From positions 75,604,891 through 75,668,890 of the forward strand of contig CM049317.1 of the NCBI GenBank assembly GCA_026874595.1: a stretch of DNA of 64,000 bases, in the 5' to 3' direction. Position 1 is the stretch's first letter, and each line of letters starts with the position of its first letter. Shown here piece by piece: positions 46,064 through 59,288 of the stretch. The translations under genes and the position numbers were made by a program. The notes below the pieces were generated by a model. It worked only from the letters and a program-made list of their open reading frames with translations, was not told where the DNA came from and did not search any database. Source of the DNA: Sipunculus nudus (taxonomy: Eukaryota; Annelida; Sipuncula; Golfingiida; Sipunculidae).

Positions 46064-49000
46064 TGCACAGCATATGCCAGGCAGTGCTTAAATGAAATGG
46101 GATAAGTAGAAGGACCATAATGAGACAAGATGAATGACTGAATCAAGTCTGATGTAATCACTGACCGTAACGATTTCTTGCCAAAAGAAAACACATCATT
46201 TTCAGAAATAATTTAAGATAGTGACGTACATGCAGCACCTGAGTAAAACATTTCACAATTTCTGCAATTATATTTGAAGAGCACTGGAATTTTATGAAAT
46301 AATCATACTTTCCTATAAACATTTTAAAAGGAAATTCACACATTATATGTTATATACATACCACTGTTTGAAACACAATGACATATATCATGAGTGGTTA
46401 GCATGGAACACGAGGGTAATATAGACAGTCTCTAGAAAATTGGTCCTGCATTGATTTTGAATGAAAATACAGTAATGATTACAGCATGGCAGTTCCAAAT
46501 ATTTTCAGCAAAATAAAAAATGAAGTTAAATGAATGAGGTAAGTTTAAAGTCCATATGTACCATTTTTGTACAAATTTTATTCTGTGAGACTGAAGAACA
46601 CTTATGGTTTAAATATTCTTTCTTGAATTCCACTCATGTTAAACTTCTTAATACACAAACAGCAGAGTTCCTGTGTGACTGGCAGCATAATGGTGGGTCA
46701 TTCATAGAAGACAGATGTACAGACAAAAACAGAAAAAAAAGATCCTGCTTTCAAATATAAATATAAGATATCAACTCCCAGATTTAGTCAACTTTCTTAG
46801 ATTCCTTCTCCCAGTTAAAATCTCAACAAAACTGCCCTGAGAAATCTTGCTCACACTCCAACAGACAGTCAGTGATAAAAATACAACCACAAATCCTTCA
46901 ACTTTACTTATAAAATCAAACCTTCTAGCCCTGTAACTTTTGAAAAATCTTGTTCAAGAACTAATAAATCAGCACAAATGGCAGCAAAAGGTTTAAATAC
47001 AAACCTGGATTCTTAGCTTTGAGAGTGGAGGTTATAAAACTGTATCCTGTAGTACAGACGAATCAATCTGAGACTATTCTTTCTTAAAAACTTAATTTTT
47101 TTTTTAATTTGAGAATCATAACTTTCACCTTCATGAACTGAGTTTCTATATCAAGATGTCTTCCTCTTAGCAATCAGAGATGGACCATACTAGACAATAG
47201 TTGTTCTGTCCTGAGTGACCTTGTGGTGAATCTTGCATAGATTATTGACGGTCCGGAATCAGAATCAGCTGATGTCTGTGTTCTGCATTGCTAATCGTGA
47301 ACAGGAGTGGTAGGATTATAAAATCAATCTCAGCTCCTCAAGAACTCTCTGCCGTTTATATTATATGATACTTGGCATTGTTAAGAAATAGATTTTAAAT
47401 CTGAGCATTCTTCTGTAGTTTGTTTATCAATGTAATAATGGACTCAGTAGAGGGTCAACTCAATTAAAGTACTCAGGTAATATGAACTGGAGTCCCAAAA
47501 ATGCGAACCTGAGGCTGATATTTTTTTTTTATTTTATTCTGTTTTAGTCCAATAAGAAATATACCTGATGGAAACATCTTTAAATTTTTGTATGTGCCAC
47601 CAGCACTGGAAAAGAGCTCAACGAAACTGATGCATGAATTACTCAACTTAAATTAAACCACTTAAAGGATCCAAGTTTGCAATCTTACTGTACTGGTCTG
47701 GTACCTAAGACAGCTGTTGCAGACCAGACAAGGATGTATATATATCTATATTCTATGATTGAAATATGTGTGCAAAAAAAAGAGGACCCAAGGGTACATG
47801 GGTAAAAATTCTTTGTATCTATATAGACAGCTAGATAATATGAAAGATATTATTTACCTTTTGACATTATATGTATGGATAAGGTACATGAAAAGTTAAT
47901 GAGCATACTGTTAAAATAGTTGCTCACCAGAGTTGATGGGTCTTTCTATGAAAGTTTCAATTTTGCAATATTATCCATGGTATCTTCTGAACTTTAAACT
48001 TTCCTGAACATCAGACAAACCACAATATTCATCATGAGCATTATGACCACACTAGTTCACATAAAACAACAGAAGAACACAAACAAAAACTGACTTCACT
48101 GGCACGAGTCAAGCACCATTAAAATAAAGCTATGTCTAAACAGATCCTGTTCAGCTTCAAAATATTCTCCATGTCATGAAGACACAGGAGTTCTCCACAG
48201 GGGCAACAAAATCAGATATCTTATCTCACTGCATACATATTTACAAAAATAGATAAGGATCTGTGTTCATAGGAGTGGAGTTACTGATACATGTAGTGAT
48301 AACAGGGTGCACAATCAAGGAGAGATGTCTGACCCAGTACCTGCTTCGAAGAAAATTCTCCTCACTTTAAAAGAAAGTCTGCTGATTTTTTAAGATATGA
48401 ATCATATTCTCAGGGTCTTGGGTCTTATGCAACAGTGTGAAATGCTTGGACTCTGAACTACAAGGGATTAACCATTATATTACATAACAAAAGGAAATAC
48501 AAAGTGCAGCATGACACTGCAGTTTTCTTTCATTTTCCTCAGCGACTACAAACAACACAAGTCTATCCAGTGCCTTCCTGACTAGATCTTACATTTCACT
48601 TGTTTAATTATCATTGGTATATATCTTTATTGCTTTTACCATTCTACCTCTGTTTGTACTAAATTACAGAAGTAACAGTACCCTTTGACTAATGTCAAAC
48701 AGACAGCTGCTCACATTTCAACAGCTCAAAAGATTAATGAGAAGGAAGATAATGATAATGTAATCACCTACAAGTTAAGTAAATTTCTGTTGGAAGAAAC
48801 AAATTTGCTGGATTGGATAGAAAATGCAGCCTGATGCAGAAGAGTCATGCCCTCATTTTTTTTCCTTAAAAATTCTAGGTAATATAATGATCAATACATG
48901 CTTAATACAAATGAAAAAAAAATTTTGCCCCATGATGTTTTTAAACTACCTGATATTGCACTAAATCCTAAACCATGTAAGGGGATAAGCTTATAAATAT

Positions 49001-52000
49001 GGCTAGAAGGGGATATACCCCCTCCCATACTCTCCCCCTCTGTGTGCCTCTATTATAAAATCCTCTATCCCGACCTGTTGGGTATCATGTTTGTGGGTAA
49101 ATTGTTTTGTGTGCTCAAATTATGGGTAAATATTCTTCTGCGTAAATGCTGAGTAAGTAATGACTTATGGGTAAAATCCTTGATAGCAGTTTTCCTGTAG
49201 GAACCCCTGACCCTATTCTTTAGCAATGATAATAGTACGTAATAGCTGGGGGAATATAAACTATTATTAGGCTCAAAGATTCAGATGAGAGTTTGGTAAA
49301 ATCCTTATAAAAAATTTTTTTATGTGAACATGTTGTAAGCAATATTTTTAGTTTCATTAGTAGGCAAATATCAGTGTAACATTTTCACATGGGCCACGTT
49401 TTGTACATATAAATAAATCCCATTTAGAACTGTCAGTGGTACAGAGCAAACAACTCTTCATCTCAGTGGTCCTTTAGGACTTTTAGTGGTCCTTGATGGC
49501 ACTTTGTGGTCCTTCAGTGTATCATGAGTTAGAGTGATTTTGCATCCAAGTACTATTCTGTGTGGCTTTCCTTATCACTTGATGTTCTTGGACCAGTACC
49601 TGATTCACCTCAGCTAGTTCTTCAGTCAGGGGTAGTATTTACACGCAGTATTTGGTGCACATCTATTTAACATTCAACTCTCAGATGGTCATAAGAATGA
49701 TGGAACTGGGAGTTCGTGGCATGACTGACAGCTGCCAGTCAAAATCAGCTGATGGACTTTGCGTGTTATTTTCTCAAGGTGGAGCGATAATTTGCATACC
49801 ACACGTATACAGTAAATCAAGATTTGTAACAATGGATGGCTAAACCTATCACATGGTAACAAAATCCTAGTAATATTATGTCATATTCAAGCATTTAAAA
49901 AATATAAGGGGTTTGCTGGGTGGCTAAATCTGCTTTGCATGGTCATAAGAAATGGTAAGAAAATCACGGCAGCTACAAATCAATCACAGCTTTCCTCTAG
50001 CGGATTCTGATATACCTAGATTATACAATCTGATACATAAACAAGACCGTCTGATTACTATAAAACCCAACTTCCCTCAATAAACATTGACTTGTTAAAC
50101 AGAAATGTACTTTAAAGCAGTCTGCCATGTAATTAATACTCCCTGCACAAACAACTTGAGACAAGCACTGTACCTTGGCAGTAACGGAACTCACCACTGA
50201 AGCCCTTATCCCCCCGCCCTTTTGACCTAATTATTATAATGAGCCCCTAAAACACTCCTAGTTAGGACTTTCTTGCGATAGCTTTATACAAGGCAAGAAT
50301 GACACCATGAAGGTTGATGACGTAGATGTTGACTGACATCATCACCTGGACTCGCTGCACTGATGAATATACATCGCTGTCATTATGAACTGTCTTGAAA
50401 TATTTTGGTTTATTTGACTCATACAAATTAAGAGCCATGCAGATAAGACATTATTATTCACTCAGTAATCAGAGGAATGGCTCCTGTTACCTTTGGCCTG
50501 GAACTTTTAATACTGTCTCCTTTGTATAATAAATATCCCAGAAATCGGTACCGGTACAGACTATACATGTTCTGTATGGGAGAGCTCTCCTAAAATTATG
50601 CAGATTGTATATAATATTTTTGTTAGGTGACTCATGGTTTTCAGTAATATAGGTGACCTGATTAGCTGCACGGAACAGTTATGCTCATGATTATTCATTA
50701 AATGAATATTAAGGTCACATAAAGTTCATGGTGAGGTCAATTATGTAAAGGAATGACACTCATTGTGCAAAAAGTCCTTAACATATACATACATTAAGTG
50801 TTATCTTCAAACATTTCAGTTCTATCTGTAATGAACTTGGGTTTAAGGCTTTATCCCAGGGTTTTAAATTTTGTAGATTTCAAAAGTTATTGATTTTATG
50901 AAATGGAGAAACAAACAATCCTATGGAGAGAATGTAGTACAGGTCTGAAGGAAGATCAATCTGAGTTAACTGTCATGTAACTTAGCACTGGACCAGCACA
51001 TAATACAGATGATGCTGCTGCACTGATAACATATTTTGATATGCCTTAAATCTGATGCATCCATTGCAACCAGTATTAAATTCTCTTTCACTGTAAACTA
51101 ATATGTCTATCCTTAGTGCACCAAGTTTTAAGTGCAAACAGTTTACAGTGCTAAAACCACGTAAAGTACACAAAAATTAAATATATCTCGTTTAATGTCC
51201 TTCAAATAAGCCGATTTAACTGTTAATGCTGATTCTATATTTAATGTAAATCTGATTTGCATCAAGATCTAATTATATGCTGACTATATAACCTCACACA
51301 AACAAAGATGTTAGGTTATTTAATCTGTGCTTAGTAATTATCACTTGTTTTTTATATGTCAACTGTTAATGTGTAATAAAAGGCTTGTTAATAAATGACA
51401 AATCTCTTTTGCTGCTCAGAACATATATTATGCAGTGACCCTATATCCCAACTAACTGAATGTTGTCACAAACAGCTCATGTAAGCCTGGTTTAATTACA
51501 GGTTAGATAAAACTTAATTGATAAGAACAGGGGAAAAAAAATTATCCTGAACATGAAAACAAGCTACACTGATCAGCTTCTTACTGAGGGGAGACATGCA
51601 TTTATGTACGTAATTAGACATAAGCATAAGGAGTGAGATCGGTCATAAGGAAATTTAGTAATAATCTATAAATGATGAAACAATTAAATATTAACATAAA
51701 ATATATTATAAATGCACCAGTTGATTAATTCAAAACCAGAAATTTGCTAATTAATACAATATTATGGATTTTAAATTTGATTGTGTACTTGTTCATGAAA
51801 AGATAATAGTTCAATCTTTTCTCAAATTTAATGGACTGAATTTCAGCATGTAGAAGGCCAATGTACTGTTATTAAAATTCTCCTGAAACTTCTTATTACT
51901 TGGCTCCAGTCACTGACACAGATGATGAATTAGCTGGTAATCTGTCTGACTTGACCCCTTGGTCTTGATAATCAGTCATGTTGCTACCTGAACATATAGA

Positions 52001-52059
52001 TAAACATACAGCCAGGCAGGTAGATGATTTCTAGGCCTCTAATATACCTTGATAAGACA
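46064..52059. other. 6 kb of AT-rich sequence without recognised features
   Basis: No tandem arrays, transposon termini or convincing exons were seen on either strand. Frames of 60-76 codons (for example 46530-46760, 49652-49843 and 50982-51173) have background composition. Confidence 0.5.
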
Positions 52060-52136
52060 CATATCATGATACCTCACTCAAGATATGATACAATGTTATG
52101 ATATGATACAAGAAATGATACATGATATGATAAACT
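52060..52136. repeat. 12-bp tandem repeat, left part
   Basis: Degenerate CATGATATGATA-type monomers continue the array seen at 52370-52640. The SINE at 52137-52364 separates the two parts. Confidence 0.8.
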
Positions 52137-52364
52137 TTAAACTTTATTTATTTTACATGGATTGTACAACTAGTTATAATAACTAATATAAGGCACTCTC
52201 CATGGCTCAGATGTTGGTGCTTGGTAGCCGGTAAGGGTGGAGGAAACCAGAGGACCCGAAGAAAACCACCGACCTTGGACGGGCCACTCTCATATTCACA
52301 AAGAGGATCAAACCCGTCGCCTGGGGAGAAGACAGAGCATTTTACCACTCAGTTGTCCAGGCCC
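52137..52364 (-). mobile_element. tRNA-derived SINE with conserved central domain, inserted in a tandem array
   Basis: Read on the minus strand the 5' end (plus 52364) is tRNA-like: an A-box region CTGAGTGGTAAAATGCTCTG and a B box GGGTTTGATCC (plus 52305-52315) at normal spacing. The body follows (plus 52236-52273), with GGTGGAGGAAACCAG, GACCCGAAGAAAACCACC and GACC. That resembles the deeply conserved central domain found in many invertebrate SINEs, from memory. The 3' end is AT-rich with AATAAATAAAG. Both flanks are the 12-bp array, so the SINE landed inside it. Confidence 0.75.
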
Positions 52365-52369
52365 AAAAT

Positions 52370-52640
52370 GATATGTTACATGATATGACACATGAAATTG
52401 TACATGATATGATACAGGATATCATACATGATATGATACATGAAATGATACATGATATGATACAGGATATCATACATGATATGATACATGAAATGATACA
52501 TGATATGATACAGGATATCATACATGATATGATACATGAAATGATACATGATATGATACAGGATATCATACATGATATGATACAGGATATGATACAGGAT
52601 ATGATACAGGATATGACACATGATATGATACATTTAAGAC
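52370..52640. repeat. 12-bp tandem repeat with 48-bp higher-order unit, right part
   Basis: Monomers CATGATATGATA, CAGGATATCATA, CATGATATGATA and CATGAAATGATA repeat in that order, giving a 48-bp unit. Because 12 is divisible by three and the monomers lack stops in several frames, long frames open on both strands (52373-52744 plus, 52342-52737 and 52376-52633 minus). I read these as artefacts of the repeat. Confidence 0.93.
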
Positions 52641-53757
52641 ATATCATTGTTATAGACTCCAAGTCCATATTCTTCCTTGTATGTAAAGAAGTAAACTTCC
52701 TCTCATATAATTTATTTGCAAATGTGTTTCCCAGCAATAATTAAGCCAATTAGATGTAATGAAACTCTTTCCTGATTACTGAACCTGAATTCACCTCAGA
52801 GACTTCATTATCATATGATGCTTAAAAAGTCTTATTAAATGTTCTACCATGCTTTCTATTAGATGATCAAATGTTGCCATGTACAATTTATCTGTATCAC
52901 CAAGTATCAGAGAACCATGTTTTTTTTACATACACTGTCCAAGTAAACCCCTTGATCTGCGATGATAAAAGATAACTGGTCCAAAACAGGTGGAGATTGA
53001 GACAGATTAACAAATTATGTGTGGAGGTCACAGCAACCTCCAAGCAGAATTATACTATTTTACAGACACTTGAACCATTACAACCTTAACATGACAAAAT
53101 CCTCGTTAAATCATCGCTTATCTCATCCAATCTTCTGATCTGCGACAGTTTGAAGAATGAGCAATTACCATCAAAGGCCACAACTTGAATCTGTCCCAGC
53201 CACATGCAAGTGACCCGTGACTGCAAGTATTTCCTGAAGAGCTGATAATGCTGCGCACGCTTCAGCTCTCAGATCCTGATAATGAAGTCACGTACAACTT
53301 GACACCTTAAGTAAAATATTATTGTGTTTAACTGGGCCACAGATTGGATCATTATTGTTTAAGAGAACACAGGCTGATGTTCATCATTAGTGCTGTTTAT
53401 GAAAGACACTAATATTGATGGACCATGAAATGAGCAGATTTGTAATGTGTACAAGAAGAGTCTGAATAAAGCTGGCCTAATGCCACCATGACATTGGTGA
53501 CTCACTGGTATTGTCAGGTACATTTATCAATTAAAGATTCCAGTGAATGCTCCCAGATAAATTTAAGGAGGCTACTGGTTTCAAATGTTCACAGTATATT
53601 TTATTTTATAGTTTTTGATTTCAAATACTCTGCTTCAATGCTAAATTTCTAATATTTGTAATCTTTAATTATTTTTTAAATCTTTTTGGTGAAGGAAACC
53701 ACCTTTTTTCTGGTGTCTTATTAAATTCTTTATCTAAGCATGCACATCTGGAGACTT
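52641..53757. other. unique sequence, nothing recognised
   Basis: No supported exon or repeat. Confidence 0.5.
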
Positions 53758-54094
53758 CTATTTTGGTTTGGGACTACATGACAGCTAGGTCAGTTGCACT
53801 CGCTTCCTTTTATGTTATCAGTATATTTTGTATCCTGTTGTCACTCAGGCCCAGTGTCTAACTCATCTGCAGGTATTCATCCCTATTACTAGGTTATAAC
53901 ACCAAAAAGACCCCAAGAAATGCACACTTCTGTTACTGATATTTGGCTGTGCGGAAACAGCCTTCCCATTAAGTCTGCAGAACCCTCACCCTGATTGGGT
54001 GATGATAATTAAAATCTCACCAATCATCGGCTGAGATTTGAACTCAGGGCCTTGGGGAGTCCTGTGCTCTATTCCTACACCACAGAAGCCAGTT
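53758..54094 (-). mobile_element. SINE-like dispersed repeat, copy 2 (with tRNA-like head)
   Basis: Homologous to 37391-37645 over its body. It ends at the right in a tRNA-like head read on the minus strand: an A-box region GGCTTCTGTGGTGTAGG (plus 54075-54091) and a B box GAGTTCAAATCTC (plus 54033-54045). Total length is about 337 bp. Together with copy 1 it defines a repeat family within this window. Confidence 0.72.
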
Positions 54095-55047
54095 AGTTTT
54101 TAATTTCCTCATTCGCCTGCATGACTACTAAACCTCAAACATGAGTCACCATTTCATATTTTATACCTAGTCATGAACTTAGGTGTATGGCGTATACTTT
54201 AGATACAGGTAATGTGAGGAATACACATTGAAACCAGTATCATGTGATAATTACTTTGAAGTTTCACCTCTCTAATTGCATATACACATAAAGCCAAATA
54301 AATCAAAATGTGTATCGTGAAATAATTCACACATTACCTCACTCCCATACTGATACAATAATTACAAACATATCTGAATTATATATTACATAAGTTACTA
54401 TTAATCATCACGCTCACTGATGCATACTGTATGGCAGAGGATCTGTTTTACAATAAACACGACAAATGGAGAAAACTTACAGAATGATCCCTGTGCCATC
54501 TGTCATGTAGGGATCATCACCTGACACAACAGTTACACTCCAAACAAAATAAACGACCTCAAGGGCCATAAGTTGTCTCAACGTTATAAATACCGGGACT
54601 CACAGCTTTTCTAGGCATGACTGGACTTGTAAGAACCTCAGGCTTTTATATGCAACACTTGCATACATGGCTAAACACACGTACCAAAGGACTAATCCTA
54701 CATAACCTGCACTGACTGACCGGACTGACACCGTATTGTTGTTCCTGTTACCTTGGTCTAACCGGTCACTGCACAAATAGTTTTATAAAGACTGCAGTAA
54801 ACATGTATGTGAATTGCACAACTTCCTGTTCATAGGCATTTAGTTTATGGCCGGCCCACTGGTCAACATATTAATATCCATAGGTCACTTCAAGGTTATC
54901 AATAAAGGTCAGCTTTCAAGGTCACCAACAATGGTCACTTTTTTAAGGACAGAAAGAAAGCGTAGTTCACATGGGGGTGTACAGGATGAGAAGTTTTGTT
55001 TTTTTTTTTTAAAGTTCTTTCAGAAATATAAGATTACTGCACATTTA
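54095..55047. other. unique sequence with AGGTCA-type words near its end
   Basis: Nothing gene-like was supported. A TCAAGGTCA motif lies at 54916-54924. Confidence 0.5.
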
Positions 55048-57127
55048 GAACAAGTGGCCCATGGACCATGACGCTCAGGTGAATTCAAGGTACCTTGAAC
55101 AATGAGTAAAAAGACTCCCAGAGTAAAAATCCTGTATTTTGCCAATAGCCCTTAGATATAGGTTACAGTGACCTTAATCTACATGCAGCTACTACCATTA
55201 ATGCCCCCCTGACTAATTTAGTGTTAAAATAAAGTTCTTTCACACAGCTTGTAGAAAAAGGTCAGAGTGACATATCAAGTTTTCAAGATTTTTAGGGACC
55301 TCCCTGAATGTCATGTATGAGGATTTTAGGCCAAATGGATAAAATTTGTGCCCCACCTGACTCACTTGGTGCTTAAAATAATGTTTTCTCCCCTAATTTA
55401 CAAAATATAGTTAACCATGACCAAATTTCAATTTTCCAAGGATATTTTTCATGAAACTCTAAGGATGTCAGTTAGAAGATTCTAAGTCCAACACTCATGA
55501 TTTGTGCCCTGTTAATGGACAACTGCTTCATTTGAAGTTTTCAAAAATGGACATAAAAATGTATAAAAAAAGTTGAAACTAGAATGGCTCTGTTTATGCA
55601 GTGCAAAACAGATATATGTCTCCCTCCTTTGGGTCATCCCAAAAACATTAGGTGTAAAATATGCAATATCTCAAAACAATGAATCTAGATCTCAGCAGAT
55701 TAGACTTTGAAGGTCAAGGTCACTGCTTTTCAAACTCTGATGACGTTTTGGCAGAAAAACTGGTGTGTCAAATTTGAAGAAAAATCTTCAGTACTTACAA
55801 AAATATTGGGGTCACAATAAGCCTAGAATTGCATATGTTTTGACCTTGAAGATCAAGGTTCAAAGTCACAGGGTTTCTAGCACATCCAAGATTTTGGTAA
55901 AAACAATGAGTGTTTCAAATTTTGGAGGAAAATATGCAGCCCTTCAAAAGTTATCTCTTCCACAGGACAATAACTATAATTCAACTGATTTGACCTTGAA
56001 GATCCTGGCCAAGGTCACCAGGTTTCAAACTCGTCTGAGAGCTTGGTTGTAACAATTGTTGTACCAAATTTGAGGACAAAATTGGAAATACTACAAAAAT
56101 TATGGGGTTCATAAAAATGTTACATTTAAGGAATTTTTTACATTGAAGAGAAAGGTCAAGGTCACCAGGTTTTGAACTTGTCCGAGAACATGGTAAGAAT
56201 AATTGGTGTACCAAACTTGAGGACAAAATGTGGAATACTTCAAAAGTTATGGGGTTCACAAAAATGTCATATTTCTGCAGATTTGACCTTGAAGATGAAG
56301 GTCAAGGTCACTGTTTTTTTAACTTGTCCTTGATTTTAGTAGGAAAAACTGCTGTACCAAATTTGAGAACAAAATATTTGATACTTCAAAAGTTATATGG
56401 TTAAACAAAATTTACATTTTGGCAGATCTGACCTTGAAGAAGGTCAAGGTCACCGGTTTTCAAAATTTTCAAAGAACATGGCAGGAGGGTTAGCCACCAG
56501 GAACTGATGAAGCACTCCATGATCAAAAAGCATGCAAAGAATCATAGCAATCAATGTATTAGTTATTCAAATACAGAAGCTTTTGAATCACATTTTTAAT
56601 TATGGGTAAACAGAGACCTTTTTTCAGGTTTCCATGAAGACTTGTCATGGACCTCCCTTGATGTCAAGTTAGAAGATTCCAAGTTCAGCAGTTATGATTT
56701 GTGCCTTGTTAACAATTGACAACTTCTTTAAAGGTCTCAAAAATAGAGAAAAATATTGGTAAAAATAAGAAAAATATAGGTGGTGTAACCAGTTTGCAGG
56801 AACTGATGGAACACTCCATGATCAATATTCATGCAAGAATCATGGTGATCAATGCAGTAGTAATTCAGATACTTGAGCTTTTGTATCAAAATTTTTCATT
56901 ATTCTGGGGGTACTTACAAGACCCATAGCTCATAGAATATGGGAAACAGAGACCTAATTTCAGGTTTCCAAGGTGATTTTTTATTTGCCTCCCAGGATGC
57001 CAAGTTAAAAGATTCCAGGTCCAGTGGTTCTGATTTGTGCCCTGTTAATGGAAGAACGGATGGCCGGACGGACGACGGACAAAGAGTGATCGCTATAGCT
57101 CAGATGACTTTCAGTCAGCTGAGCTAA
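55048..57127. mobile_element. old dispersed repeat with AACAAGTGGCCCATGG start
   Basis: The left end AACAAGTGGCCCATGG, followed by GACGCTCAGGTGA, resembles a repeat start I associate with bivalve genomes. The right end GATCGCTATAGCTCAGATGA followed by CAGCTGAGCTAAAAA is the usual other end of that repeat type, preceded by GGACGGACGACGGAC. Inside, a ~295-bp unit containing AGGAACTGATG, ACTCCATGATCAA, GATTTGTGCCYTGTTAA and AGAAGATTC-like words is repeated (about 56494 and 56790, with a partial match near 55480). The TGACCTTGA-rich repeat interrupts it. Confidence 0.5.
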
Positions 57128-57842
57128 AAATTGGAAAAAATAAGGAAAAATTTATAACAAACAGTTGCACTGTAGTTTTAGTATTGAAAGAAAAAGCAAG
57201 GGGAAAATGTATTCTGTAAAGACCACATGTGCAAATTACAAGGATTGAAAATTTGCAAAAACAGATATATGTGTCTCCTCTCCCTTAGGATCTCCTACCC
57301 CGAAATTTCAGTAGAAAAAATAAACTACTTCAAAGTTTTTGGTTCACAAATTTCTAAAGATTTGAACCTTGAAGATGAAGGTCTAGGTCACCAGTTTTTG
57401 AAGTCATCTCAGATTTTGGAAGAAACAATTCACATATCAAATTTCATGAAAATATTAAAAGTTATAACTTTCACTAAATATTTCTATTTCAGCTGATTTG
57501 ACCTTAAAGATATAAGATCAAGGTTACCATTTTTCCATCCTGTGCAGGAACAAACAAATTGTGTATCAAATTTCAGGAAAATATATGTGGTCCTCCAAAA
57601 GTTATGGGGTTCACAAAAATATTTAATTTTAAATTAATTTCCTTGAAGGTGTGGTCAAGGTCACCAGTTTTGAACTTGTCCGAGATATTGGTAGGAACAT
57701 TTCAAATTTGAAATTTCATGAGAAAATGCTGAATGGTTAAAAAGTTATAGTATTAATGAGAAATGACACAGACAACGACGTCTGATGCTGACAAAGACAC
57801 AGACCAAACACTTGTCCCCCCTCACTGAAGGGGAGACATATT
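55611..57842. repeat. ~140-bp degenerate tandem repeats with TGACCTTGA/TCAAGGTCA motifs, two blocks
   Basis: Blocks at about 55611-56470 and 57255-57842 consist of a diverged ~140-bp unit. Its landmarks are TTTGACCTTGAAGAT, AAGGTCAAGGTCACC, a YTTGTCCGAGA-type word, GTACCAAATTTGAGGA and CAAAAGTTATGGGGTTCAC. The left start ATATATGTCTCCCTCCTT and the right end GAAGGGGAGACATATT are inverted relative to each other, suggesting terminal inverted repeats. Open frames here (for example 55981-56259 minus) are readings of the repeat. Confidence 0.75.
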
Positions 57843-59288
57843 GAATTTTTCCTAAGTAATAACATAATGACTGATCCCTACCATTTCATGACCTAGGTTG
57901 TGCCTGGCTCATGGCCTGATTCCATGCCCTAAAAAAATATCCTACTTTCACTTTTACGAGGAGCCTTGGCTCTGTGCCGTTGTAATGAAATGTACAAGAT
58001 AATACATAATTCATAGTGGTGATACAGAGTTAGCCGAAATCTTGGAACTCCTGACCCCTACACGGGAATGTCAGATTGCTCATTATGATGTACATCACAT
58101 ACAGCCTGCATTAACAGCCCATAGGGAGACGTACTGTATATTTTTTACAATGATCAAAGTAGCTCTACATCAGATACTTGTTATGGGTTTTATCTGTTAA
58201 TTGGTATGTGCTGCTTCTATTTCTGGGGTTTTGGTTCTGTTACTTGATCTGCATGGGTTCACTAATTTCTATATTTATCTGATATGGGATTTGATTACAA
58301 TCTCTGAATAAAGAGCTTTTTATTCTATTATTTGATTTATTGCATACATGATTTTTTATTACTCCTTTTGTTAACTGCATGCCAAATGATTCACAGTTTT
58401 GTATAAGATTTTTGGTGGTCTGCAATTTTGGTGGTCCTTATTTCAGCACTTTTTTGCCAGAGATTTTTGTATACATGTGTCTCCATATAAATTCTTAATC
58501 TGATATATGATTTGTGAATATGATATGTATATTGTATGTTGTCCAAATGAACAGATTTGTTTCAGAATTTTATTCAATGTTCATTGTTCCAACTGGCTGT
58601 GGTGAATTTTCACAAATGTTTGTAAGATTTTAAAATAATACTTCAAGTTTATATAAAATTTATTAAAACAGTTTCTACAAGAGCAATAGAAATGTATACC
58701 AAGGCCACCCAGCAGCCAGTTGAAAAAAGTAGGACATTTTTTGGGAAAATAGTATGATGTACTATAATTTAAAAAAAAACTTATCATATACTAATATGAA
58801 TAAATTCATCAATGTCAAGGATTATTAATCTTACATTTTATCTTAGAGTTTTTTATCCTGATTTTGATGCACCTAAAATGATTATTTTTCCATATTAAAA
58901 GAAAATTTCTGTATCTCATAAATCCTGTAGACTACATGTTGCAGAGTTCAAATATATTATGTTGAAGAGTTTAAAAAAAAACAGGTTTTTTTTTAAAAGT
59001 GTACAAATGCTAGTATCTAACTAATTGTTGCTTATTGAGTGTTATTTAGTAACAAAAGTCATCCTAGACAGTTAGTGCTTTTTCTTTTTTGAGTCATTTG
59101 CCAGTGATTTGTTCACAAGTTTCATGTCTTCACTGGCCAAATAATTCATATTACATATATACCAGTTGGCTTTTTGTTTGCAATGTTTTCAAATTCACAA
59201 AATTTGCGAAGAAGTGATTGTCCCGCAAATAAAATCTCTGTGAATAAGACACCACCTCTGCACAAGTGAACAGAAATTTAATCTACAT
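57843..59288. other. AT-rich unique sequence
   Basis: No gene, array or transposon end was recognised. Confidence 0.5.

Noticed and set aside
55981-56259. A 92-codon minus-strand frame with an internal duplication
   Set aside because: It is a reading of two copies of the ~140-bp non-coding repeat.
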